Origin: Diphasiastrum complanatum
Taxonomy: Eukaryota > Streptophyta > Lycopodiopsida > Lycopodiales > Lycopodiaceae
Direction: 5' to 3'
Length of the DNA: 64,000 nucleotides
Assembly: GCA_029204225.1 (NCBI GenBank)
Contig: CM055095.1
Coordinates: forward strand, 36,808,597 to 36,872,596
The position numbers were made by a program, and so were the translations under genes. The notes beneath the pieces were generated by a model. That model made no database searches. It saw only the letters and a list, made by a program, of their open reading frames with translations, and was not told where the DNA came from. Shown here in pieces: positions 53,301 through 58,985 of this stretch. The stretch's first letter is position 1; each line of letters opens with the position of its first letter.

Positions 53301-55347
53301 GAGCAGTATCAACGCCTATGGAAGTAGGTCTACATTTAAATAACATGTGTCCACTAAACACAGAAGAACAAAAACAGATGATATCAAAACCTTATAGAGA
53401 TTTAGTTGGCTCTCTAATGCATGCTGCAGCATGTACTAGGCCAGACATTTGCATAGCAGTAGGAAAATTGAGTCAGTTTTTACACAATCCAGGTGTTGCA
53501 CATTGGAATGCAGGTAAAAGAGTGCTGAAATATTTGCAAGCAACATCTGCCTATGGTATTGTTTACTCAGGAAAGGAAATGACAATTACAGGGTACGCTG
53601 ATTCAGATTGGGGAGGGAATGAGGATGATAGAACATCCACATCAGGGTATGTTTTCATCATGGTAAATTCAATGATCAGCTGGGCAAGCACAAAGCAAAG
53701 ATCAGTAGCTCTGTCCACTACCGAAGCCGAGTACATGGCTTTGTGTCATGCATCAAAGAAACATATGTGGATCAAGAATTTGGTCCATGAATTAGAAATT
53801 GAAATAGAAAGTTTGATCTTACATTGTGACAATCAGGGATGTATCTATCTTTGTAAGAACGGTTGCTTCCATAAGAGAAGTAAACATATTAGCATGCAGT
53901 ATCATTACGTTAGAGACATGGTACAATCTAAAGAAATTGTTCTTAAGTACTGTGGTACTAAGGAAATGATAGCTGATATCATGACCAAGAGCCTAACTAA
54001 AGAAAAATTTCAGTTTTTCAGAGGTTTGATGGGGATTAGGAAAGCTTTTGTAAACTGACAATAAATTGTGGGAGAGATTGTTGAAGACAATTCAATTGTC
54101 AGTTAGTTAGGACACGTTCTTATGAACTTTGGCGGGAGCATCAAAGTAGTTAGACACTTTTTGATGACGTGTCTTAGATGGTCACATGAAACAATCAGAG
54201 TAGGTTAGGAGACTATAAGTAAGGATCACACGAACAGAGATGTACTGCTTTTTGCTGTTCTGAATGAATGAATGATCTGTCGTATGGTTTTTCTCAGTTC
54301 AATGATTGTTGTACTGATTGTCTTTTATTGTATACATCAAGTCATTCCATTTGCATTTATATTTTAGTGTTATCAATGCAATCAGCACACCCTCACGAAA
54401 TGAGGAACTTAAGCAGCAGTAGAATTATAGCTCCTGAATTTTGATCTTCTCCTCCAGATTTATTCCATTAGAATTACATCATAATTATGCCAACTCAGCC
54501 AAACAAAAAATGACATATAAGAGAAAAAAAACTAGCTGGGCGCACAGAAAAGAACGTATCTGCTGGTAGAAGATGAAGCTGATGCACAGGTCCAGATTCA
54601 AACTCTAAATTTTTCAAATACAATTCAACTCATCGGCTTCCAAATATCTCCTTACAAGCTAAATATTTTATCCTCACCTCAAAGACTAAAATGTAAATAT
54701 ATAGTAATGCCATATTCACAAAGAGAACGCGTCTTATATGAACGGTTGATTAACTAGCAAGCGAGTTCTGATACGCCACATCAGTAGTTGACAGAAACAG
54801 AGGAAAGAATCCAAAGATCTTGCAAAGAGGTCTTCCTACTTGTGGAACAAAATGAAAAACATATTATGAACTTCAACTCATTGCAAAAAAGGGACAAAGA
54901 GCAAGTACCTTGCAAGCTCGAAAGTGAGGCTAGTTCGGAGGGGATGGTGCCTGACAAAAGGTTTACATTGAGATATACTTCGGTGAGGCCCTTCAATCTT
55001 GCAAGAGCACTGCCAGGAATCTGATCCTGCAGTTTGTTGTAATGCAGATACAAGCCTGTTAAATCTGTTAGCTCAGCAACAACAACAGGAATCGTCCCCG
55101 TCAGTCCACTTCCTTGCAGGGACAAATTTGCTACATGGCCTTTATCGTTGCAAGCGACACCCAAAAAACTTCCTCCGCACGGATCTTTCCCAATCGTCCA
55201 GGACGTGAGAATGCCTCCCTCTGGATCCAATGCAGTCTTCATCTCTAGCAGCACGTCTATCTCACCTCTTGCCTCAGCTGTGCGCCCCAGCTGGTTTGGT
55301 ATCAAAAGCAGCCATGCCCACAATGGAAAGAGGACAAGGCTCGGCAT
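35399..55347 (-). CDS. LRR receptor-like protein kinase (At5g51560/At4g22730 type), predicted pseudokinase, four exons
   Basis: Host gene. Exons 55347-54909, 37714-37454, 37071-36184 and 36000-35399 join in frame with GT-AG introns, all phase 1, to give 729 residues (Arabidopsis At5g51560 is about 680). Order: signal peptide 1-25, LRR N-cap 28-70, about six LRRs to residue 230, juxtamembrane Ser/Pro region, transmembrane helix about 304-331, kinase-like domain about 424-710. It is a plasma-membrane receptor-like protein with extracellular LRRs; ligand unknown. The ATP-site Lys is kept (VIVK, K447) and DFG is DWG (564-566), but HRD is QHT (544-546) and the catalytic-loop Lys is W548. APE (590-592) is kept. 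Intron 1 is about 17.2 kb and filled by nested retroelements. No in-frame stop or splice damage is seen, so the gene may still work if the intron is removed. Confidence 0.88.
36184..37071 (-). CDS. Receptor kinase exon 3: last LRR cap, transmembrane, kinase N-lobe
   Basis: 888 nt. Acceptor GGTGCAG/AACTG. Encodes ELHSLNQAFFYSENSWLCG (LRR C-cap type), a transmembrane segment (AVIKVSVIAGVVAIAVGGIL), FGYEFEELEVATNFFS, the altered Gly loop LLGGSNHGAIYKA, VIVKHINK, and LVYDFVPYRTLHEHL. The donor is AAAG/GTATGTGA at 36183. An open frame extends further upstream to 37147, but homology begins at the acceptor. Confidence 0.88.
37454..37714 (-). CDS. Receptor kinase exon 2: central LRRs
   Basis: 261 nt. 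The acceptor TTCACAG/TT completes Val147 with the last G of exon 1, restoring the family sequence SLQVLQL across the 17-kb intron. Encodes LCCNDFNGRIPEEL, LKILALQHNHLTDDIP, LTHLDLSFNVLSGSIP and LKVFDVRNNNLSGSPPP. The donor is CTG/GTGAGT at 37453. Confidence 0.9.
37793..37865. repeat. 73-bp inverted-repeat unit in intron 1
   Basis: Perfect 15-bp inverted ends AAACAACCAAGCCTA (37793-37807) and TAGGCTTGGTTGTTT (37851-37865) around a 43-base core. It is MITE-like in size or a stem-loop; no flanking duplication is clear. Confidence 0.75.
38708..39012 (+). mobile_element. Copia B 5' LTR (305 bp)
   Basis: Matches the 3' LTR along its full length with about eight substitutions, one 12-bp and one 4-bp length difference (counted by eye). 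Confidence 0.93.
39015..39027 (+). other. Copia B primer-binding site, half-tRNA-iMet type
   Basis: GGTTATGGGCCCA, two bases after the LTR. It is the exact complement of the anticodon-arm segment of initiator tRNA-Met (TGGGCCCATAACC), the primer arrangement known from Drosophila copia, and unlike the 3'-acceptor-end PBS of every other Copia in this window. tRNA sequence from memory. Confidence 0.75.
39131..39780 (+). pseudogene. Copia B gag
   Basis: Frame 39131-39475 includes KVVEKLDGSNYPRGIWERLRSI, LLLQRQLGNLRMQETDSMGEHIEKIRSLARQL, LLNSLPASYDPLIMTMEGQQE, typical Copia capsid. After a stop it continues LDLDYVSNRLLQEECRWK. Near 39700 FYYCTR looks like the first half of a zinc knuckle whose second half (GHIVRTCPKK) resumes at 47404, beyond element C. 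About 95 bp (39725-39818) fit neither B nor C. A short internal gap in the N-terminal part (RGIW.. directly after NYP) suggests deletion. Confidence 0.8.
39818..40195 (+). mobile_element. Copia C 5' LTR
   Basis: 378 bp, with a TATA-like CTATATATATGTG at about 40018. Shares the whole of 43939-44255 plus 47337-47402 in order, with about sixteen differences by eye. Confidence 0.88.
40196..40207 (+). other. Copia C primer-binding site
   Basis: TGGTATCAGAGT, the initiator-Met acceptor-end type with one change, directly after LTR end CTACA. Confidence 0.88.
40770..41501 (+). pseudogene. Copia C gag
   Basis: Starts at the ATG at 40771 (MAKESESIGSLFNEDRLDGTNYSLWCYMIKNLLIAKGLWEVV). A frameshift near 40970 leads to DEQKKWDRRDAQAHSVIALFVKRSILPHI, AWETLAKMFQVKNAAKVVYLRDQLS, then the ALNSLP-type helix (TLNSLPNSYLPFV) and FDELVGLLLQEEQ. 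This is a UBN2 capsid. The frame ends at 41501, and the nucleocapsid continues in the next frame. Confidence 0.87.
41502..42180 (+). pseudogene. Copia C zinc knuckle and protease
   Basis: Frame 41374-42180, from about 41502 the true coding frame. Intact CCHC knuckle C-H-Y-C-K-K-F-G-H-H-I-K-E-C, then the protease active site WVIDSGATHHMA, QGVDNTSYPIKGIGVIPI and IRNVLYVPKIKK. The frame then shifts, and the pre-integrase continues at 42056 in another frame. Confidence 0.87.
42056..42635 (+). pseudogene. Copia C pre-integrase and integrase N-half
   Basis: 42056-42382: VVEFKEDKCLIKDPK, LWHARFGHLNFASLKML, CEGCIDGKF with a stop. 42400-42631: [39 protein letters not shown]. The section from the second core Asp (SDNGGEF) to the PYTPQQ block is missing: sequence jumps from IFKAKVS to a PYTPQQYGVAERK-like frame near 42640, so the catalytic core is damaged. 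Confidence 0.85.
42640..43610 (+). pseudogene. Copia C integrase C-half and linker
   Basis: 42687-43232: MEMARCMLKAKGFPHMFWAEAVITAAYISNRCPT, VSHLCIFGCTAYAFIP, GVKCIFVGYSSESKGYRLFN, VSRDVHFDE. A linker with imperfect repeats (GQQGPSSEHFGQQ; duplicated GTCCAAGTTCGGA) follows, then CWEDAMQEEYDSLMKNHI, the start of the RT entry block. It stops there: RT and RNase H are absent. Confidence 0.85.
43655..43957 (+). CDS. Unidentified 100-residue ORF at the place of the missing RT in Copia C
   Basis: Open from 43655 to 43957. It contains a KPFQFDVLAKAEKFKHSLEPY segment and a Ser/Glu-rich C-terminus, and shows no Copia motif. It occupies the position between the truncated RT entry and the 3' LTR, where RT and RNase H (about 1.7 kb) should be, and its last codons overlap the LTR start. 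It may be an untranslated 3' region that is open by chance, or captured sequence. No function is proposed. Confidence 0.3.
   Translation: MLKQSFVFKSPQVDAYDGCTSEKFHAKPFQFDVLAKAEKFKHSLEPYCTNRGGSQHVSISTFVQSVKSEHLFEENFSLLEESSMSSHASSRDSFDELRVS
43939..44255 (+). mobile_element. Copia C 3' LTR, left part
   Basis: TGAACTTAGAG to TTCTAGCCATCTCTC. Contains a 15-bp local duplication (CTCCTTGGCTGTC twice at about 44200-44226) not in the 5' LTR. Interrupted at the CT run. Confidence 0.88.
44308..45030 (+). pseudogene. LINE 5' region, extreme C-rich strand, Pro/Ser/Ala-rich ORF
   Basis: Roughly 700 bp almost lacking G on the plus strand outside short motifs. An open frame from 44190 to 44816 reads Ser/Pro/Ala/Leu low complexity. 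A 19-base C run lies at 44507-44525. A repeated CTCCTCCAGCGATGGCTG unit (about 18 bp, three copies at 44317-44372) opens it. It may be the N-terminal disordered part of ORF1 or a 5' UTR. Confidence 0.5.
45050..45628 (+). pseudogene. LINE ORF1-like protein with coiled coil
   Basis: A frame of about 180 residues (45092-45628, probably open from further upstream). A heptad-like coiled coil, EISQLKGTVTSLINEKKLLQ and VASLEQSIRIKQ, is followed by LRELEIKIKKQHKEALSWASVL and a C-terminal part with NIRVHGVLD, RRDALRAELGYM. The 'RV.G........AL' layout recalls the RRM-like and C-terminal domains of L1-type ORF1 proteins. It would be an RNA chaperone binding element RNA. Assignment by architecture only. 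Confidence 0.55.
45760..46350 (+). pseudogene. LINE AP-type endonuclease
   Basis: Across two frames (45760-46130, then 46071-46349): LRIGVWNCDGL-like start, LLLFMETHESQ, YRWDFVYILE, RGSGGVACLYRE, YIWIHIAG, then after a frameshift VAACYFPPE and GQILLTGDFNARTSSWQ. The 'GVWN..G', 'ET', 'GGV..L' and 'GDFNAR' motifs are those of the exonuclease-endonuclease-phosphatase fold of LINE ORF2. One frameshift near 46100 and a TAG at 46347 break it. Confidence 0.75.
46351..47115 (+). pseudogene. LINE region downstream of endonuclease; RT missing
   Basis: Two overlapping frames (46356-46682, 46534-47115). The first reads RPTHPPWYDAECRSLHQ and RRSYRHTLRRKKHIYD, the 'W.d.EC' arginine-rich linker common between LINE endonuclease and RT. 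The second, DTFWREFIARAPPPLLDDLRIWTEYATKLY, fits the next linker segment. It then turns into an Asp run and basic low complexity and stops; the RT core (FADD) is absent, replaced by the 3' end. Confidence 0.6.
47116..47336 (+). other. LINE 3' UTR and (TTTC)n tail
   Basis: Non-coding. It ends GGCATGGAAAAGACATTAATAAAG followed by CTTTCTTTC repeats. AATAAAG may serve as the element's own terminal signal. Confidence 0.6.
47337..47402 (+). mobile_element. Copia C 3' LTR, right part
   Basis: CTTTTGAGAATGCTTTGTGTGATT through TTTCCTACA, matching 40131-40195 of the 5' LTR with two differences. It resumes exactly where the left part (44255) stopped. Confidence 0.88.
47403..48050 (+). pseudogene. Copia B zinc-knuckle end, protease, pre-integrase start
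   Basis: Resumes B: GHIVRTCPKKLDDLKRRE (second half of a CCHC knuckle), then WYLDSAATTHMTYRQS. The protease active site is DSAAT instead of the usual DSGAT, a substitution next to the catalytic Asp. It continues ILRDVLHIPKPS with a stop, then NLISVAFVTRLGLEGRFFE and a second stop in the HGLY region. Confidence 0.82.
48051..49061 (+). pseudogene. Copia B integrase
   Basis: Split across frames: [150 protein letters not shown]. The second core Asp region (SDNGGEY) has lost bases near 48436. At least five stops or frameshifts. Gypsy D interrupts the linker at about 49061. Confidence 0.83.
49062..49500 (+). mobile_element. Gypsy D 5' LTR (439 bp)
   Basis: Collinear with the 3' LTR; about sixteen differences by eye, mostly transitions. 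Contains a 40-bp internal tandem repeat (TTAAGTCTTGCTTATGTG.TGCTTTCATAGC, twice, about 49404-49470). Confidence 0.92.
49502..49513 (+). other. Gypsy D primer-binding site
   Basis: TGGTATCAGAGC, exact initiator-Met acceptor-end PBS, one base after the LTR. Among plant gypsy elements this type is usual for chromoviruses. Confidence 0.9.
49514..50195 (+). other. Gypsy D leader
   Basis: T- and C-rich, with a 17-base A run near 49722-49738; short overlapping open frames have no domain. No gene is called. Confidence 0.5.
50197..51055 (+). pseudogene. Gypsy D gag
   Basis: Starts at the ATG at 50197 (MAHSPTPSETTQETLSDQFRRIDETF). Frame breaks in the Pro/Phe-rich part, then LIGKEGLHLWHTFCRDLHHAMIDPQWLDRQRDTFRSLNQT, SSYTNQFMELSYL, TELISCYIAGLRGALHYDV, EAMSLASTLQHKY. 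This is the retrotrans_gag capsid with its 'L.Q...V..Y...F..L' region. The zinc knuckle is missing: the frame passes straight into the RT start. Confidence 0.82.
51056..51973 (+). pseudogene. Gypsy D reverse transcriptase and RNase H start
   Basis: SERDELELHIATLLDQGLIVPSHSPFGAPVLLVSKKDGTKRLC, a stop, then 51209 onward [69 protein letters not shown], catalytic VLVYFDDILIFSQ, FLGFLVCNGHIRLDP, and the thumb/connection LHALLKKSSTFLWNSDCQSAFDTLRRAVVDA. It then runs into the LTR after LLLCQGE; RNase H proper and integrase are missing. gag-to-RT fusion removes protease. Chromovirus-like by RT and PBS. Confidence 0.88.
51974..52413 (+). mobile_element. Gypsy D 3' LTR (440 bp)
   Basis: Preceded by a purine-rich CAGGGAGAG (51965-51973), the likely polypurine tract. 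Ends TTCGTAAC; Copia B resumes at TGTGGAGGAC. Confidence 0.92.
52414..53120 (+). pseudogene. Copia B linker and reverse transcriptase
   Basis: 52420-52729: RRSQRAKKTPQCFDDMV, SSYSEAVNSSAKENWIEAMDEEM, ANVIGCKWV then TAA. It continues RYKARIVAKGYAQKEFKDTFSPA, a short deletion, then HIHQMNVRTAFLNVKL, MVCKLQRALYGLKQASKVWYERIESF, and the catalytic IALYVDDIVMISNS. Stops at 52727 and 53128 and a deletion of the 'DYEETFAPV' follow-on segment disable it. Confidence 0.88.
53121..54058 (+). pseudogene. Copia B RT thumb and RNase H
   Basis: MKDLGELQFFLGIEV, a stop, then an intact 273-residue frame (53237-54058): QETYVKNLIKKFGMSGSGAVSTPM, DLVGSLMHAAACTRPDICIAVGKLSQFL, YADSDWGGNEDDRTSTSGYVF, ALSTTEAEYMALCHASKK, LHCDNQGCIYL, HKRSKHISMQYHYVRDMV, MIADIMTKSLTKEKF. 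All three RNase H acidic motifs are present. The best-preserved coding block in element B. Confidence 0.9.
54064..54078 (+). other. Copia B polypurine tract
   Basis: GTGGGAGAGA directly before the 3' LTR start TGTTGAAG. Confidence 0.75.
54079..54375 (+). mobile_element. Copia B 3' LTR (297 bp)
   Basis: Full-length match to 38708-39012; the 8-bp length difference is explained by the 12-bp loss and 4-bp gain. Confidence 0.93.
54376..54380. other. Copia B target-site duplication (right copy)
   Basis: ATGCA; the left copy is at 38703-38707. Confidence 0.9.
54909..55347 (-). CDS. Receptor kinase exon 1: signal peptide, LRR N-cap, first LRRs
   Basis: 439 nt from the ATG at 55347, the first Met before a hydrophobic signal (MPSLVLFPLWAWLLLIPNQL). 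It encodes the LRR N-cap (LLEMKTALDPEGG, SWTIGKDPCGG, GVACNDKGHV) and repeats ending LNVNLLSGTIPSELASLSSLQ. The donor is AG/GTACTTG at 54908. The apparent open frame past the donor, to 54781, is intron read-through. The first 92 nt are also the last copy of an upstream tandem repeat. Confidence 0.9.
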
Positions 55348-55960
55348 TTAAGCTTCACAAAGAGCAAAAAAGCTAGATAGAGCAGACAGTCACTTGCATA
55401 CAAGAACTAATTCCTGTGTTTACTGCCCTCAGTCTATCTCACTCTTGCCTCAGCTGTGCCCCCCAGCTGGTGTGGCATCATTAGCAGCCCTACCCATAAT
55501 GCAAAGAGGAAAAGGCTCGTCGGGACTTAAGCTTCACAAATGGCAAAGACTCTCTCTATCTATAATGAAAGGCGGATAGAAGCAGACAGCAACTTGCATA
55601 CAAGAACTATTTCTTGTGTTTACTTCCCTCAGTCTACCTCAAATCTTGCCTGAGCTTGGCTCCCCAGGCAGTGTGGCATCAAAAGCAGCCGTACCCACGA
55701 TGCAAAAAGGACAAGGATCGTCAGCACTTAAGCTTCACAAAAGGGCAAAGATTCTGTGCTCCTCTAACGAAAGCCAGATAGAGCAGATAGTAACGTACAT
55801 AGAAGAGCTACTTCCTGTGTCTACTTCCCTCAGTCTATCTCACCTCTTGCCTCAGCCTGTGCCCTCCATCTGGTGCGGCATCAAAAGAAGCCATACCCAC
55901 AATGCAATGAGGACAAGCCTCGGCATGACTCACTCTAGATGAAAGCGGTAGAACTACTTC
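55256..55960 (-). repeat. Four diverged tandem copies of the receptor-kinase exon-1 start region
   Basis: Units begin (plus strand, TCTA.CTCA..CTTGCCT) at 55256, 55433, 55633 and 55834, periods 177, 200 and 201 bp. Unit 1 is codons 1-30 of the receptor kinase plus its immediate upstream sequence. Units 2-4 are upstream copies that keep the signal-peptide-region similarity but lack the ATG (AAATGCC became AAGTCCC in unit 2) and contain stops. They make up the proximal 5' flank. Confidence 0.88.
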
Positions 55961-56457
55961 TCGCATTTGCTTTTGCATGAATACAGAAAATACCCACCAA
56001 GATCATAGCTCAACTGTGTTGAGCTTCAATGCACTCATAGAGCTCAGCTATGTCGCTAATAGCTACCATCTGGTCCTCTGGAACTGCTCTAGTCTGACTT
56101 CTATAGCTCAATGACAATAGTCAGACCAAAAACTACAATTGGTCTGTGCTACAATAGTACATTCTCTGTCTCCTTGCCGCCTCCTCGATTTGTGCAACTG
56201 TACCGGGATGTAAGACCCACAACGCCAATGCAGAGCACCTGAAGGCTGAAAGTCTAAAAATGTGCTGTACAATGTGCATTCCTCAGTTTCCCTCTCTCAA
56301 AGGTCTGGACTCTGAGGTTTGAGCTTTCAAGTTTCAAGCTCCAGCCATGTTCTCTCCCCAGATTACCACATACGGTGTACACGATTCCTTTTATTTCTGC
56401 AACACGTGACCTTGCCTTCAGTCTCACACATTCCAATGAGTTAAGCCATAAAATATT

Positions 56458-56506
<49 letters not shown>

Positions 56507-57700
56507 CTTCAACTAGAGTATCAGGTTGCAGCTATCCAGTCATCTTCTCCAAAATCATCATTTTCTTTTCCTTTCCGAAACGCTTTGTCCTCGAGATCAC
56601 AAAAAGTTGATGCCCAGTCTGCAGATCATTCTCCATATTGCACAAACAAGCGGGAAGCTTGTTCTTTTCCTCGGTGTTGTGCTTTAAAGAATATCCCCAT
56701 CCCTCATATCACACACACAGCACATCAGAGCTGCCAATGGGCTGTGCCAGGCCTTGTTTGTTGTACCTACAATTCTAACCAGTCAGAATTCAGCATCCAC
56801 AGAGACAGAGAGCCGCAGTCGACCCAAGCATGACACATCAGCCTCCAGATTAATAACTCATGAATCATGATCAGATTTGTAAGATTCAGTGGGTAGCCCA
56901 ACAGAACGAAGCTGGAACATCTTTGTTGTCGAAGCTCCAATCACAGGGAAAAGGCCTACACTGGTTACAAAACAGCGATTTTTTTTCCATTGCTTCAAGT
57001 ACAACAGCATTTATCCTGCTGAAGTAATTAGTAGAAACTTGAAAGGGGTGGAGTGAACACAAAAAGGAGCTGACTGTTGTGCTCTGGTTTATTTGGTGAT
57101 GTACATGCCTGGACTCTCCAGAGAGTCCTTACAATCTGAATGCAACGATCCATCATAGACTAGCTACCAGCTTAGCTGGGAAGGCAAAATCTTGTCACTT
57201 GGAAAAGAGGCCTATCAAAAGAGCACCTACAAGAGCGAGAGTACTTTCAACAAGATTTATCAAGAAAGAGTTCATCACAACCCAAGCGGAGGAAGTCCTT
57301 GATATGGATGAGTGTTATTGGTCCAAAGCCTGAGGAGGCCATTGCACCCATTCAAATTGAGCTTGAGTTGCTAAGTAGGGGCAACTTAAATTAGTTAGCT
57401 TCATTGATGGCAAGTGAAGTTGGCAATTGCAACTTAAATTAAATGAGCCAATCAAACAATCTATTCTCAAATTTAACTAGATTAAATGTTATGAGAACTA
57501 AGAAAAAAAACAAGAGACTTAATTTTTAATGAGGATGTCACTATTCTGTGGTAAATCAATTTTGATTTGATCCATTTGTGTAAGCTCTAAATGTGATATT
57601 GTACAATTAAGCATATTTTACTATATTTGGTAGCGACTAATCCACCATTGTCTTATCAATCGAGCACTCGTCTTGTAGCCGGCTGCTTGGATTAGCCGAG
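55961..57700. other. Upstream region of the receptor kinase; no gene supported
   Basis: Contains a (CT)n run at 56461-56503. Short open frames (56254-56436 minus, 56375-56833 plus) have no domain. 5' UTR exons or promoter elements of the receptor kinase could lie here, but no TATA or start site can be assigned. Confidence 0.4.
56461..56503. repeat. (CT)n microsatellite
   Basis: About 21 uninterrupted CT units. Confidence 0.97.
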
Positions 57701-58158
57701 TAGCAAGACGTAGGAAAATTAGCATGTACATGAGATTTTGGTTTCATTATGCTATACTCAAGGGCATGTCTCGGGTTTGTCAGTATATGAGGCCAACTAT
57801 AGTTTGCGTTATGGATCGATCAAGCAATTTGTAAAACTACAATTATCAAGCATGCTAACAACCAGTTTCATAAAAGCTTGAAAAGAAAACACACAAAATC
57901 CCAAAAAGCTATCTCACAAGTATATTCACACAAAGTGAAGTAAAATACATATATACAATCTAGTTTTTGTGGGGTATTGTTGTGGTACTGTTGCCTGGCA
58001 GTTCGATCTCCGGACGCGTGTCCCGAGTCTACTCTACATATGTGTCGTCAAACTGGCACTCATGCAAAATGTTACACAAACAAAAAATTCTTGAAAATAC
58101 TGCTAAAGCTAGAAATAGTCATGGAATTGTAAGAAAAACTCGGGCATACTTATTCTAA
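57701..58158 (-). mobile_element. Probable Copia J 3' LTR (left end unknown)
   Basis: On the plus strand this ends ATTCTAACA at about 58158, followed by CTCTCCCTT (58159-58167), the complement of an AAGGGAGAG polypurine tract. The LTR start TGTTAGAATAAG is typical of Tnt1-like Copia LTRs. The other end could not be fixed. Confidence 0.45.
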
Positions 58159-58169
58159 CACTCTCCCTT

Positions 58170-58985
58170 AAGCCCTAGTTTATCTTTCTTACAAAGAGCT
58201 TAAAAAAAAAAAACTCAAACTTATCAATACTTAAAGCTTTAGTAAGTATGTCAGCTAACTGATCTTTTGTCTTACAATGCACTACATCTATTTCATTAGA
58301 TAACAACTTCTCCCTAATGAAATGATATTTAATCTCTATATGCTTCGTGCGTGCGTGAAATACAGGATTTTTAGCTAGTTGTATAGCGCTCTGGCTATCA
58401 CATCTGATTACAGTAAGCTTACTCTGCGGAATTCCAATGTCTTCTAACATTCTTCTTAGCCAAACTGTTTCCTACGTAGCTAAACATAATGCTTTGTATC
58501 AAGGCTTCCGTGATAGAAAGAGCAATTGTGTCTTGTTTCTTACTAGACCACGAGATTACACCATTATCAACATGAAAAAGATACCATGTGGTAGATCTCA
58601 TGTCATCAATATAGCCTACCCAATCTTAATCAACAAAGCCATGTAAAATTGGTAAAGTCTGTTGTCTCTCATTTAGCAATCCATGGGTTAACGTTTTTTT
58701 CACATAACGAAGAATTCTCTTCGCTACTTTCCAATGAATCTCCCTAGGAGTAGCCATGAAGTGACTCACAACACTTATACATAACTTATATCAAGACAAG
58801 AAGTTGTGAGATAAAGTGAACCAACTAATTGACGAAATACAGTAGCATCAACTAACGCACTCTCATCCTGGTTAGATAGTTTCTTACCAACCTCCACAGG
58901 TGTAGATACCGGCTTGCTATCACACATTTTAAAATGCTTCAGAATCTCGCTAACACACCAAATTCGGTGGAATTTTAAAAAAAAA
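58170..58985 (-). pseudogene. Copia J RNase H and RT C-terminus
   Basis: 58450-58175: IRCDSQSAIQLAKNPVFHARTKHIEIKYHFIREKLLSNEIDVVHCKTKDQLADILTKAL, a near-intact RNase H C-half. 58640-58419: VDNGVISWSSKKQDTIALS with a frameshift and part of the YADSDW region decayed. 58985-58650: stop-broken RT thumb (a 'TPV..G.KLSN.DESALVDATVFRQLVGSL' type order readable in pieces). Everything upstream is missing. The ADILTKAL C-terminus marks a different Copia lineage from E1/F. Confidence 0.83.

Larger units (their letters stand above)
38708..54375 (+). mobile_element. Copia B, full-length, host of nested insertions
   Basis: Begins TGTTGAAGAC and ends GTTATCA; flanked by ATGCA on both sides (38703-38707 and 54376-54380), a 5-bp target-site duplication. 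Inserted opposite to the receptor gene. Interrupted by Copia C (about 39818-47402, itself containing a LINE) and by gypsy D (about 49062-52413). Its own sequence, with the insertions removed, is about 4.7 kb, normal for a Copia element. gag, protease, integrase, RT and RNase H are all identifiable but carry stops. Confidence 0.93.
37715..54908 (-). other. Receptor kinase intron 1 (17,194 bp)
   Basis: GT at 54908-54907 and AG at 37716-37715. Element B accounts for 15,668 bp plus a 5-bp target duplication, so the intron was about 1.5 kb before the insertion. Remaining intron sequence (37715-38707 and 54381-54908) shows no other gene. Confidence 0.85.

Noticed and set aside
54781-54908. Extension of receptor-kinase exon 1 to a stop inside the intron (188-residue truncated protein)
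   Set aside because: A good donor at 54908 and perfect family continuity with exon 2 make the spliced form better; intron retention could still yield it.
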